DNA from: Rheum nobile
Lineage: Eukaryota > Streptophyta > Magnoliopsida > Caryophyllales > Polygonaceae
Assembly (NCBI GenBank): GCA_027886185.1
Contig: WOAB01000005.1
Span: 992,001 to 1,056,000, forward strand
Reading direction: 5' to 3'
Length of the DNA stretch: 64,000 bases
This document shows positions 11,870 through 22,896 of this stretch, piece after piece. Every line of letters begins with the position of its first letter. The first letter of the stretch is position 1. The notes beneath the pieces were generated by a model that was not told the origin of the DNA, searched no databases, and worked only from the letters and a program-made list of their open reading frames with translations. The position numbers and the translations under genes were made by a program.

Positions 11870-12677
11870 ATCTGGTTTGCCATATTTTGTCGACGTCTTA
11901 CAAACCGTTAATTGCTATGCAAACTATCTACGTTTTGGTTGAGGAGATGTTGTCACTTTGAGCGACAACTTGTAACATTCTTTTGCTATTGATTGATCTC
12001 CCTTGATTTCTTTGACTCCACACTTGGTAGGGAATTTAATGATTTGATGATATGTTGATGGGATGGCCTTCATCTCATGAGTTCACGGCCTCCCCAAATG
12101 ATGTTGAATGGATACTTGCAATCCAGTACCAGAGACTTTGTCTGCAAGTTGACCCCCTTTGCATAAGTGGGTAATATGATCTCACCAACGGTGTGCTTGA
12201 TCTCAGCAATGAATCCTACCAAGGGTAGAGATGTCTAGATGAGATCGTCAACCCTTAGACCAAGACCATTGCTTCCAGCATCGGAATATTTTAGGAGCTT
12301 CCATTGTTAATCAGAATTCTTTTTACCAAGCAATTCCCAACTGTTAGAGAAATTATGAGGTTGTCGTGATGTGATCCAATGGGTTCAACAATGTCGTTGA
12401 ATGTGATTGTCATAACGACCCCAAACTACTTCTTTGAAACCGTTGATGTTTCGGATTGACTCTCGTTGGCATGTCTCTTAGTAGCGGAGATAGTTACTCC
12501 ATACATTTCTAAACCTCTATAGATGGTATTGACCACCTTTGCATGTTGTGGGGTTGGAGGTGGAGATCCACCCTCATTCTTTCACTCTTGTATAACCTTA
12601 GCTTTATCGGATAGGAGATCCTTCAGAAGGCCTTTCTTGATCAATTGAGCTACCTCATGTCACAAATCCACACATTT
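11171..12677 (-). repeat. tandem duplication, unit 1 (1507 bp)
   Basis: Unit 1 and unit 2 line up at a constant offset of 1507 bp from the first to the last base. I counted about 13 substitutions and no indels, so identity is about 99%. The junction shares only GTT with the flanks, as expected for microhomology-mediated joining. It covers the N-terminal half of RT and the region upstream of it. Confidence 0.93.
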
Positions 12678-14187
12678 GTTGCTCGCTTGGACTTCACCAG
12701 CATTTCATCGATGAGGCTTCCATTGTGTCCCCAAGTTGCTCTTGAAACATCTTGTTAACAAGTCTTTGGTATGTTACGCCGGCATTCTTCAACCCAAATA
12801 GCATAACTTTGTAATGGTAAATGCCTTTATTCGTGATGAAGGTTGTCTTTTCCTGATCAACTGGGTTCATAAGAATCTGATGATAATCACTGAAGGCGTC
12901 AATGCACGTCAGCATTTCATGTCCAGTAACTGCATCTACCAAAGCATCAATGTGTGGTAATGGAAATGAATCCTTCGGGCACGCCTTGTTCAAATCCGTA
13001 TAGTCAACACAGACTCGCCATTTCCCATTCTTTTTCTTCACCACCACAACGTTCGCCATCCAATCAAGATATTTGGTTATAGTATCTTGCTTGTTTGCAG
13101 TAGTGCCTTCCCTTTGTCAGCAATGACTTTGTTCCTTTCTGGTGCAAACTTTCTGCGTCTCTGTTTTACTGGTGGGAACTTTGGAACAATATTGAGTGTA
13201 CATGTTATGACGTCAAGACTAATCCTAACCATGTCATCATGCCTCCAAGTAAGGCAATCTGCATGGGACCGTAAAAAGTTGGCAAGTGGGCCTCTGATGT
13301 GCGTCAACATCTGATCCAATCTGTAATGTTTAATCTGGCTTTGTGGATCAAGTGTTACCCGATCGAGCTCTAGCATATCTGGTTTGCCATATTTTGTCGA
13401 CGTCTTACAAACCGTTAATTGCTATGCAAACTATCTACGTTTTGGTTGAGGAGATGTTGTCACTTTGAGCGACAACTTGTAACATTCTTTTGCTATTGAT
13501 TGATCTCCCTTGATTTCTTTGACTCCACACTTGGTAGGGAATTTAATGATTTGATGATATGTTGATGGGATGGCCTTCATCTCATGAGTTCACGACCTCC
13601 CCAAATGATGTTGAATGGATACTTGCAATCCAGTACCAGAGACTTTGTCTGCAAGTTGACCCCCTTTGCATAAGTGGGTAATATGATCTCACCAACGGTG
13701 TGCTTGATCTCAGCAATGAATCCTACCAAGGGTAGAGATGTCTAGATGAGATCGTCAACCCTTAGACCAAGACCATTGCTTCCAGCATCGGAATATTTTA
13801 GGAGCTTCCATTGTTAATCAGAATTCTTTTTACCAAGCAATTCCCAACTATTAGAGAAATTATGAGGTTGTCGTGATGTGATCCAATGGGTTCAACAATG
13901 TCGTCGAATGTGATTGTCATAACGACCCCAAACTACTTCTTTGAAACCGTTGATGTTTCGGATTGACTCTCGTTGGCATGTCTCTTAGTAGCGGAGATAG
14001 TTACTCCATACATTTCTAAACCTCTATAGATGGTATTGACCACCTTTGCATGTTGTGGGGTTGGAGGTGGAGATCCACCCTCATTCTTTCACTCTTGTAT
14101 AACCTTAGCTTTATCGGATAAGAGATCCTTCAGAAGGCCTTTCTTGATCAATTGAGCTACCTCATGTCACAAATCCACACATTTGTT
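12678..14187 (-). repeat. tandem duplication, unit 2
   Basis: Second copy of the 1507-bp unit. It ends at CACATTTGTT (14178-14187), matching 12671-12680, after which sequence unique to this copy (AGTGTAATGG) begins. Because 1507 is not a multiple of three, the duplication itself destroys the pol frame. Confidence 0.93.
12694..13376 (-). pseudogene. duplicated Tat RT fragment
   Basis: This repeats 11187-11869 with a few amino-acid changes, for example VTGHEML for VIGHEML and KNAGVTYQR for KNVGVTYQR, and it stays closer to the family consensus at both sites. It holds the finger and palm part of RT up to GDTM and stops before the catalytic YxDD. Confidence 0.88.
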
Positions 14188-14565
14188 AGTGTAATGGACA
14201 TCGTAATGAAAATTATCACACCACTTTGAAGGATCTTTTCAGTGGGTTTGCTTGTCCAACTTATTAGGCCACTTGATCACGTCCCCCATTCTGCTCAACG
14301 TCTTAACAAGACCAAGCCCATCAATTGTATCTTTGGTGGAAGTTTGGGGTCGTTCCTCTAATCTTTGGGATCGTCACTACAGAAGTTAATAGATTGCGCA
14401 CGTTGTGTGCGTGCATCCCTCTTGTTGTTCTTTTTCTATGTTTTCCTGTACCCGAAGAAAACTTGTCTAGAGTCATCGTCCTCCTCAAGTTGGATCTGAG
14501 CTAGGGCCTTAGTTTGCATGTCTCCAAAAGTTTAACAAGGGTATTTGGTCAACTCAACGTGAAAA

Positions 14566-15555
14566 TCATTGCTCTCGTACAATCCACGCCGGAAGCTTCA
14601 ATAGCCATTGAAACGTCATCGTGCAGAATAGAGACTTCATCTTTATTGAAACTGTTGTGATAGCTTCGAAACGACTTGTTTTGCCCCTAAACCACCCGAT
14701 ATAGGTCGATGGATTGTTTGGCAAGCGACGACTACTAGCAAATTGGATTTTGAACAAATTCATGAGATTGGTGAATGACATTATACTCCCATTTGATGGG
14801 CTGATGAACCAGGTCAAGGTTGACCCTGTCAACATTAATGCAAATCCCTTGCACATGATGGCCTCTCTCAAGTTCCTCGAAATAGAAATTGTCATCATCT
14901 TTTATTTGTAAACAGAGACGTGTTTGTCAAGATCGATTGTTCCATCATAGGGCGTGATGGTCGAAATGGAGACCTTTTAGGGATCTCCACTGCTCCAATC
15001 GCTTTAATGAATGGAGTTTAAGCGTAGCAATCATCCAATTCTTCTTCAATGTGGCATGGGACGCCAGGGATCTGAGCAATCCTGGCATCCAACTCCTTCA
15101 ACTTTTCACGGAGTTCCTTCCTAAGCTCGTCTTCAAAGCATCCGTTCTGGCCAACGCCGCGCAAAGTAACGACGGGTTACACAACAACTGATCTCAGCAT
15201 TGTTGTCCCTTGTGCCACCCCCCCTTGTTGGCACTTTAAATGTTTCTTGCCTAGGGATTGGAGAAAAGGGTTGACTTCCTGATTCTCTTGTGACTCCAAA
15301 ATACGTCATGGGGCGTGGAGTTGTAAAGTAGGGATCCACATCAACGTTGTTCGTGTCCAAGCGACTAACTGTGTTGTCAAGGCCTGACACATATTGGCTT
15401 TGCACTCGTGCCATTTCAGCATGTGCATTTTGTACCTGTAAACGCAACTTTGCATTTTCAAGCATTAAATTTGTCAACTTGTCTTCATATATGGTTCTTT
15501 TTTGGCTCATGGTTTCTTGCAGAGAGTCTAGCCTGGATCTAAACATGTCTATCAC
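14566..15555 (-). pseudogene. Tat gag fragments
   Basis: The 14898-14566 frame reads MMTISISRNLREAIMCKGFAL...LTWFISPSNGSI...FKIQFASSRR, the Gypsy gag core. It is directly comparable to 38386-38560 on the plus strand (MTISIPRENREAVMCKSFGM). Upstream, 15555-15133 is a coiled-coil N terminus (MIDMFRSRLDSLQETMSQKRT...). The two frames are separated by about 230 bp of broken sequence. Confidence 0.75.
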
Positions 15556-15784
15556 ACTAGTGTTCTAGGTAGTATTTTGAGCGTTGGGTTGGTTGTCCCT
15601 GTTCCCATGGTTACCCGAGTTCTCGAGGTTTTCCTTGGCTACGGCTGGCTCCGAGGTTCAAGTCAGTCATCGATTGAGGAATGAGAATGGGATTATCTAC
15701 TAGGATATGGTCGTTGGTGGCGTTCTAGTTATCGGCCAAGGAAAGTAGATAGGATCTTGATTTCGGATGTGTTTTTTGGCTATT

Positions 15785-15802
15785 GCCCCACAGTGGTCGC
15801 CT
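15785..15802 (-). other. primer-binding site of the minus-strand Tat element
   Basis: The minus strand reads AGGCGACCACTGTGGGGC, a mutated version of the TGGCGCCCACCGTGGGGC site found intact at 51888. It sits 2 bp from the LTR end, CCGAACA. Confidence 0.7.
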
Positions 15803-15804
15803 AT

Positions 15805-16420
15805 TGTTCGGGACAAGTTTAGCATTCCGCTAAAGATGCTACTTTGAGGGGTGAATAGCCAAAATGACGAGTTTGGATGCGAAATGACGACGGATCGGAA
15901 CAAACAATGGGTTATAAATAACGAATACAAATACGAAGTGATGCTAATAACCGAATAATATATTTTATAATTATGAAGACAATATATATCAAAATGGAAA
16001 TAAACTGTTTTGAGCACGGACTCATGTGGAGGTATGAAGAATGCAAGAAACGATGAGCAAAGCGATGGCATAATGCTCATACGAACCCAAAAATTAACGA
16101 ACTTAGAGATCAAACAGTGAAAAATTGTTGAGAGCTTATGAACTGTATTTTCTTACATCAGCTTATATAGACTATAACGTTCACTTTACCATTATCGTCT
16201 TGTCATTAATTCCCTAAATCATGTCCCTAGTTAATTTCTTTGATCCTTTCTTTTTATACTTCCGACGCGGCTAACACTCTTCTCTTATTAAGGTAGGTGT
16301 ATCTTCATCTCTGAATTTGACCGTTTGACGAATCTTGTGTTGCTCTCCATGGAAATTTCATCTGTCACTGTCTCCCTCTTCTGTTTGAATGAGTTGACGT
16401 TGAATCTGGTGCTCGGATCA
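15805..16420 (-). repeat. probable 5' LTR of the minus-strand Tat element (~616 bp)
   Basis: Begins TGTTCGGGAC next to the primer site and plausibly ends GCTCGGATCA, giving TG...CA. The minus strand carries a TATA box, CTATATAAGC, at about 16161-16170. The partner LTR is lost, so the right edge is an estimate. Confidence 0.55.
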
Positions 16421-16447
16421 TGTTCTTTTTTTCAATGGACTTTTTTT

Positions 16448-17855
16448 GTCATGAAAAAGGGCATAACCCTTGCGATAATATATTAAAACTTAATCAGAAT
16501 TTGCCTCAGAAGAGGCTACAAGATCATAAGCTAAGGCAGTAGAAATACAATCTGGAGGAGAATTAAAGCTAGCAAAATGAGAGCCAAAAGAGAGAGCATA
16601 ATTAGCTAATGAGTCCACAACCAAGTTGACAGAGCGACTGATATGGGCAATCCGATCGGTCTAGTTGGACGTGTGGATGATATGGGAGCATTGAGACACC
16701 AAGTAGTAGTCAGGATGAGTGGTTGGACAGCTATCCTTGAGCAGCTTGCATACCTAAAGAGAGTCAGACTCCAACACCAGAAAGGATAGGCCAATAGTGG
16801 AAACAAGTTGTAATCCGTGGAGAATCGCCCATAACTCAGCCGTAAGGGCCCCACAAGTACCACACAAGAAAGAGAAGGCGCGCACAAAAGTACCCGAGGC
16901 ATCTTACAAGACGCCCCCGCCACCAGCAGGTCCGGGATTCCCCTTGGACTAAGCATTCGTGTTAAGTTTAAACCATGACGGGGGAGGCAAAGTCCAGTGA
17001 GGACGGGAAACGACCGCAGTAGGGTGGGGATTAGTAGCAATAGGAGGAATATGCAGCTGTGTCGTCCAAAACAATTGAGCAAGAGAGGACACCATGGAGG
17101 AAAGTCGAGAGTTGTCATCAACACGTGAGAAAACCAAGGTGTTCTTGCACTTCCAAGAGTACCAAATCATGTACCCAAAAAACGTGCGCCACCTATCACC
17201 CTTCTTCATATTAGTGTGGATCCATTGCCTAATATTCATGCAGGACAAGAAATCAGTCAACAAGTTATTTCCACTAAGGGCCAACCAAACGTCACGAATC
17301 ACAGAATAGTCCCTAAGGACATGGAGGCAAGTCTCTAGGAGAGAACAACGCGGGCAAGCAGGAGACGTGGCCATGTGTCGGTTGACACGAACCTAGTTAC
17401 AAAGGAAAGAGTTGTGGGCTGCCAAAATCAAGAAGTGGCGAACCCGCTGCTGCGCCGAGAGCTTCTAGATGCACATCCAAAGCGGGTGAACCCGCTGCTG
17501 CGTCGAGAGCTTCCAGATGCACATCCAAAGCGGGTCTAGAGCAGCATTCGTGTCCTGACGAAGAAGGCAAAGGGCAAATTGCAAAGTGAAGACCCCATCA
17601 GGAGTGCAACGCCAAGATATCTTATCAAGAGCATCGACTTGATCAAGCACCCGAACTGACATCAAGCGATTGCGAATGTCAGTAGACAGATAGTCAGAAA
17701 ACACCGGCCAATTCCATCCAGCATCAGTCCACATATCCGCAACCGTTGCCCCCAAAAGCGACTCCGGCACCGACAGAAAAACCGAATTAATTAGAGGCTC
17801 ATCAACAAGCCAGGGATGGTCACAAAAGACTTTGCCGTTTGGATTGGGGCCATTT
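16448..17855 (-). mobile_element. 5'-truncated L1-type LINE
   Basis: Minus-strand frames 17881-17465, 17374-16949 and 17124-16606 encode the end of a plant L1 ORF2: a zinc-binding RT-linked segment (SPACPRCSLLETCLHVLRDC-like) and an RNase H domain (SFLVLESDSLQVCKLLKDS...VNLVVDSLANYAL). The 3' end has CATGACAAAAAAAG as a short poly(A). AATGGACTTTTTT flanks both sides (16434-16446 and 17856-17868) and is the likely target duplication. At the 5' junction the flank word TTGGATTGGGGCCATTTA is repeated on both sides, as if copied during integration. The insertion lies about 190 bp downstream of the NOL stop. Confidence 0.8.
17440..17535 (-). repeat. 48-bp tandem duplication within the LINE
   Basis: Two adjacent 48-bp copies (17440-17487, 17488-17535) differ at two positions. 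The unit is a multiple of three, so the frame is kept, but one copy has TAG where the other has TGG, which ends the ORF. Confidence 0.85.
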
Positions 17856-18043
17856 AATGGACTTTTTTGGATTGGGGCCATTTAGACTTTGCCGTGGTCG
17901 ACCCGAATTAACCCATTGCAGGGGCCCAACATTAACCAAATTTGTTTTGAATAAATGTTATTTTTACATAACTATATTTCAAAATATACAAATACATAAC
18001 AATTATAATTTTGAGTTTACTTCAATGATAGGACCTCGGCCAG

Positions 18044-21000
18044 TCACCCTTTTTGTCCCTCGTTCTCCTCAAGTAGATACCTATTCCGACGGGCACCAAA
18101 CGCGAACCTCTGCATACAAGGAGGAGTTGTCGAGCAATTCATTAACCAAGAGCTTCTAGCCAATTAGACAAGATCAAAATCCAAATTTTCCCGTTAATAA
18201 GTTGCAGATGACTTACAGCGAAAATCTGGGAGTAGGCTTTCAACCCAGTGAGGAAGCGGATGTATGTCGGCTTGGCTGATCCACTGGCGATGATGTTCCT
18301 AATGTTGGGAACAAGGTATTCTGCTACCTGGGCAAAGAAAGTAGTAGGATTTCAGACACTTAAAAAGTTCAAAAACGACTATTGACGGTTGAGTTCGGCC
18401 AAGTCTTAACTACATATTGATGAGAAAGGACCAAGTCTTACCACTTCAGCTGGTTCGGCCAATACATTAATGAAAAACTTTGCCTGCAGAATAAGACAAT
18501 AGAATGAGTCATTGCACCAAATGAACCCTGCAGCTGCATGCAACGAAAATACTGTACTGTGGAATAACGTACCTGCTTTGTAGTGGCACCAGACATCAGA
18601 AGATCAGTTGTCACCATCCCTGGCTGCAAATTGTATGGTAAAATTCTTCTCATCAATGAGTAGTTTCATTATAGAATGAAATCAAATTGGAAGCAAAAGG
18701 AAATGACAGAAGGAATCGCTCATGAAGTAGAAGCATAATAGATAAACCACAAAAAAAAAAATGGCAATTTTGATCTTTTGTGATACTAAACTAGCATCAG
18801 GATATGACCATGCTCTCTGGCTTTTTCAGCTACATATAAAGATCACTTGCATCTGACTTCAAAGTGTAACACCCTTCATATATATATATAGCAACACAAA
18901 GATCTCTCTCTCCTTGCATAAAATCTTCTTCATTTCTTGACTTCAAGATTAATAAGAAGACTTCTTTCATATATGAATGATAAATTAACTTGTAAAAATG
19001 TTGTCTGAAAGCAAAAGAAAGAAATACACTCAGATCAGGAAGGCATAAATGAAGCGTTCTCCTTCCTTAAGCCTTCATCTCTCCATAATGAAAACCATTT
19101 TTATTAATATAAATCAACTCATGCACCACAAAGTAGGGAAAGAAGAGCAGGCAGAGGATCAACAAAGCGCCAAAACATACCATGAGAAAAGGAGACAAAA
19201 TTTCAGCAAATAAAAATGGAAAAAGAACCAGCAATATGTTTACTTATATCAAGTAGTTCAATAATATGAGTAGCCTACCGACAAGTTGTGCACAACAACA
19301 TTCTTAACATCCTGCATTTGCAACTCAGCCTGCATAAATCAACAAATATGCATCAATGGAAATTACGGACCATATGGTAGTAAAAACTCAGCCATGGTAA
19401 AAGATTTCTGGTTATTAATCAGAGTTTCACCATAGCATTAATATCCTAGAGAACAAACGTTATTGTATATTTTCCTTATGAGGGAAGAGCTAATGCGCAA
19501 CAAAATTATATTTAAAGCATTTCTTATTATGTATAATCTAGAAACAAAATGAATGATAACTAGCTTACTATATTAATGTGCTAGGCCCAATTGAATAATT
19601 GGTAAATCCACCTGGTTTCTTAGATCTAAGTGCTTAGCTGAGGATGATAGGGACATGGAAAATTAAAGCAAGCGAAATTGCTTGGTTGAAACATTTGATG
19701 ATGTGTTTAGGTAAAGTACATGATCTAAGATTTTTATGCAAGGGTGTAGCCAAAGAGACGAGATATACCTGCAATGACTTTGTTAAATGGACCACGCTGC
19801 GTTTTGTCGCTCCATATGCAGCAAACCTAAGTTTTAAGACAATGGGAATAATGATCTCAAGTTACAAACCTAGAAGCATCACAAATAAGTCATAAAAGTA
19901 ATCTGCTCTTCATAAATGCCTGAAAGTCAAACATGTGGCATGTGATGATGAAGGACAAGCGCTGAAATTTCCACCATGTCATGATTAATTTCGTAAAATG
20001 ATCAGTACAATGTTCCACTCAAAGATCAATTGCTATATGAATTGCTCCAATATAAACCACTTAAAATCCAACATGCTCCTTATGTTGTAATTCCCTAAAG
20101 ATCACATTTAAGATACCTACTCAGGGAATCAGAAACTAGAATTAAAAAAGATATCCCTCAGACATAGTTGATGAGCTCAGATCAAATGCAGCCATTAGAA
20201 ATGAAGGAGAAGATAAGGGTAGAGGATGGGTAGTTAGTAGGCTGAGCGTTTATTCTGTATTGAATTTTTTTTTCTTTCAACGGTTACTCTACTTTTCTTT
20301 GGGTCTATCGGAAACATCCGCTCGACTTATTCGGGGACAGGGTGCGTACATCTTGACCCCCAGACCCTGCTCATGCGGGACCACACTGGGCCGGTTGTTG
20401 TTGTTGTTGTAGCCTACTCCAAGCACCCTACACTTCTTACGCCTCTGAATCAAGACTATATTTTCATGCATATGTTGCTCTTGTGTAGAAAATGACGTAC
20501 TATGAGAGTTATATATCAAATGGTGGATATGGTTCCATAATGCTTGGAACCTCATGATGACAGATGTTTCAGCAGTGCCAAAATAACATTGCCTTAAAGA
20601 TCTAGGTATCATCTCAGCTTTGACCGCAGAAGAAATTAAGCAAAGCATCTTTAAAAGAGGAAATACATGGACATGAAAGAAATAGTTGATAAACATTACC
20701 TAGGAGTCGGTCTTCCATCAGAACCAGCTCCATCAATATTGAATATATGGCCTCCACGACTTTGTTTCAGCATCATATTTATTGCCTACAAAAGAGCCTC
20801 ACAAAAAGAAATAGCACCTCTTTCCTCCTAAGTAGTTACTAAGAAGAGTTTTTACCTCTCTACAACAGATCATCAAACCAAGGGTGTTTGTAGTGACAAC
20901 TTCGCTGCATTCACAGGCAATAGTACAGAAATACAAAAAAAAGGTCAAAGGGTTTTCAAGAATAAAGCTAGATAAGAGAAGTATTCACATGGAAAAAAAG

Positions 21001-22739
21001 GACATAGGGTATGGAAGCCTACATGAGATCTTCATCTGAAGCTTCTGCTAGTGGTTTATAGCTATATGCATTAGATCCTGCATTATTGATCTGCATCAAT
21101 CTTAGAAGAGAGTAAGTCTGAGGCCATAACATATACGATGCAGTGATTCATATACATAACTTTATATTTCAGGTTTATAATGTCAAGGAGCTGCTATATA
21201 AGTTTCACAGATGAAAAAGGCGTGTGAACAGATACCCATATGTCAACATATTTCAAGTTTTCTTGAGCAAACGCAACTAATCTTTTCACATCCTCCCCTT
21301 CTCGTACATCACATGTTGTTCCCTGTAAAACAAACACATTTTTCTAATAATTAGCACTGATCTTGCAAAGTTTTTCATAATGAAACAGTTTTCTATTCTT
21401 TAAGGACACAACAGTTTGAGAGGAAAAGTGAGGGAAGAAACAAGTCGTTTGAAATTTTAAGTTATGAAGGAGGTACCCACACACGCAGATCCCCAAACTC
21501 CCTTTTCAAGCTCTCAACAGCAGATTCAACACGTTCAGCTGTGATGTTATCATTAAACACGTCAAATTAAATTTATAATAGGATACAACTATATAGAAAC
21601 TAGAAAGTTTCTTCTTTGAAGAGCTCAGTTGAAGTACTCAGTTCAATGAATAGGAAAGGTCAAACTTATGTCAGTCCAAAAAAAATTTATACAAGCCTAC
21701 GAAGTAGTCTGAAAAAAAAAATGAACAACAATTTAACAGTATGCCTAATAAAAAGGTAAGAAAAAGCAGAATAAAGAAGAATTTCTTACTCTCTTTCAAG
21801 ATCCTAGAAGTGCAATTAGGATACTTGTAAATCTCGACAATAAAGCAAAACAGAAATCTTACCAACAAACTTATAAATATGTTTAAAGATAATTTCCGGT
21901 GTGATGGCAGCAATTCAATACTACTGTTAGCAGACGATACAGACGTAGTTTAAAAAACCAGCAAACATAATATATGTATCAAAACAAATATAAAGAATAA
22001 AAAAGTACAATCATGACATTCTCACCTGATCTTGAACATAGAATGACATTATCCCCGGCTTTTAGAAATTCTTTAGCCAGAGCATATCCTATCCCTGCTT
22101 GAAGTAAAATTTATGCACGAAGAATGAATAAGCATTATATCCTCAGCTATCGAAGTTAATGGTAAACAATGCGGGAACACCTCTATTAAGAAGCGGTAAC
22201 GATTGGATCATTGTAGAAACTAACTCCCAGATATCTGCCATCAATTCTCTAGTATAATAGCACAATTGATTTGGATTACATTAACTATGAAGTCCTATCT
22301 AATTAATTGTCCTCTAAATTCACAACACGCGAGCAATCGGTAGCAATAAAACCCTAGGTTTCACACTTTCACATCAAATGTTTGCGAACCGACTGATCCT
22401 TTAAGTCAAAATCTTATTTTTCTCCAACCAAGAGAAATAAGTAACAGGAATCGTAAGTCTGAGTTCAACCCTACCTTTGGTAGAACCGGTGATAAGAACG
22501 TTGAAAGGAGGGACCATGGAATCTCTGGAGACAGTGGATTCAGCTCTTACCGGCCCCGGAGGCTTCAAATTGCAGGGTTTAGGCCACGAAGGAACGGGCA
22601 CGGAACGGTGACGCTGGAGCGCAAATCGGTGAATTGCCGGTGGTGGAGTTACAGAGATTGGAGGCAGAAGAAGAGAGTGACCATGGAATTGGGACTTTGA
22701 GAGTGGCGAGAGGTGAAAGGTAGAGCAACTCCCCGCCAT
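18044..22739 (-). CDS. NOL: NOL, chlorophyll(ide) b reductase, chloroplastic; complete 13-exon gene
   Basis: A short-chain dehydrogenase that, with NYC1, reduces chlorophyll b to 7-hydroxymethyl chlorophyll a at the thylakoid during chlorophyll turnover and senescence. Exons on the minus strand: 22739-22475, 22094-22026, 21538-21477, 21322-21236, 21090-21023, 20904-20856, 20785-20700, 19826-19769, 19329-19279, 18623-18573, 18483-18442, 18327-18217, 18109-18044. All introns are GT-AG and phases agree; the sum is 1065 nt, or 354 residues. The first ~65 residues are Ser/Pro/Arg-rich, a probable transit peptide. The NADP-binding TGSTKGIG is at 84-91, NNAG at 163-166, Tyr233 and Lys237 in YGATK, with Ser222 a candidate catalytic serine. 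PGMVTTDLLMSGATTKQ and the NVLAEPAEVVAEYLVPNI block match NOL rather than NYC1. An ATG at 22767 is out of frame. It looks intact. Confidence 0.95.
20301..20411 (+). mobile_element. Au-type SINE remnant in a NOL intron
   Basis: GGGTCTATCGGAAAC..., GTGCGTACATCTTGACCCC, CAGACCC...GGGACCACACTGGG and a (TTG)5 tail match the 3' two-thirds of the plant Au SINE. The tRNA-derived head is missing. It lies in the intron between NOL exons 7 and 8, antisense to NOL, and is too diverged to be recent. Confidence 0.8.
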
Positions 22740-22896
22740 TAGAGAGCCCCGCAGAGTCTGCTACCAAGGTAAAGCGCTTGCAGATAAGAGCCGTTTAAAC
22801 TTGGAGCATCTACCGTGTTCCTCGCAACCTCCCATTTGTCATTTGTTTTGCAAAATTTCGATGGCAAAACTAATTTTAATCTACTATATAACTACT
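22740..22896 (-). promoter_or_regulatory. NOL 5' leader and core promoter region
   Basis: Only 157 bp separate the NOL ATG from a MITE. A TATA-like word on the minus strand (GTTATATAGTAG, around 22880-22893) is the only core element visible. It overlaps a repeat-derived TCTACTATATAACTACT word that recurs at 23609, so the present NOL core promoter may be partly transposon sequence. This is inference. Confidence 0.35.

Larger units (their letters stand above)
9903..15804 (-). mobile_element. decayed Tat-lineage Ty3/Gypsy element, truncated after RNase H
   Basis: On the minus strand the order is LTR, primer site, gag, RT, RNase H and a second (archaeal-type) RNase H, the domain pair that marks the Tat lineage. 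Every domain is frameshifted. The integrase and 3' LTR are missing: recognisable sequence stops at 9903. A 1507-bp internal tandem duplication lies at 11171-14187. The stretch 13380-14560 (second duplication copy plus gag-RT linker) has no open frame but belongs to gag-protease by position. Confidence 0.82.

Noticed and set aside
22579..22767. ATG at 22767 as the NOL start
   Set aside because: That frame (MVADSAGLSN...) is not in frame with the dehydrogenase domain; the ATG at 22739 is, and it gives a transit-peptide-like N terminus.
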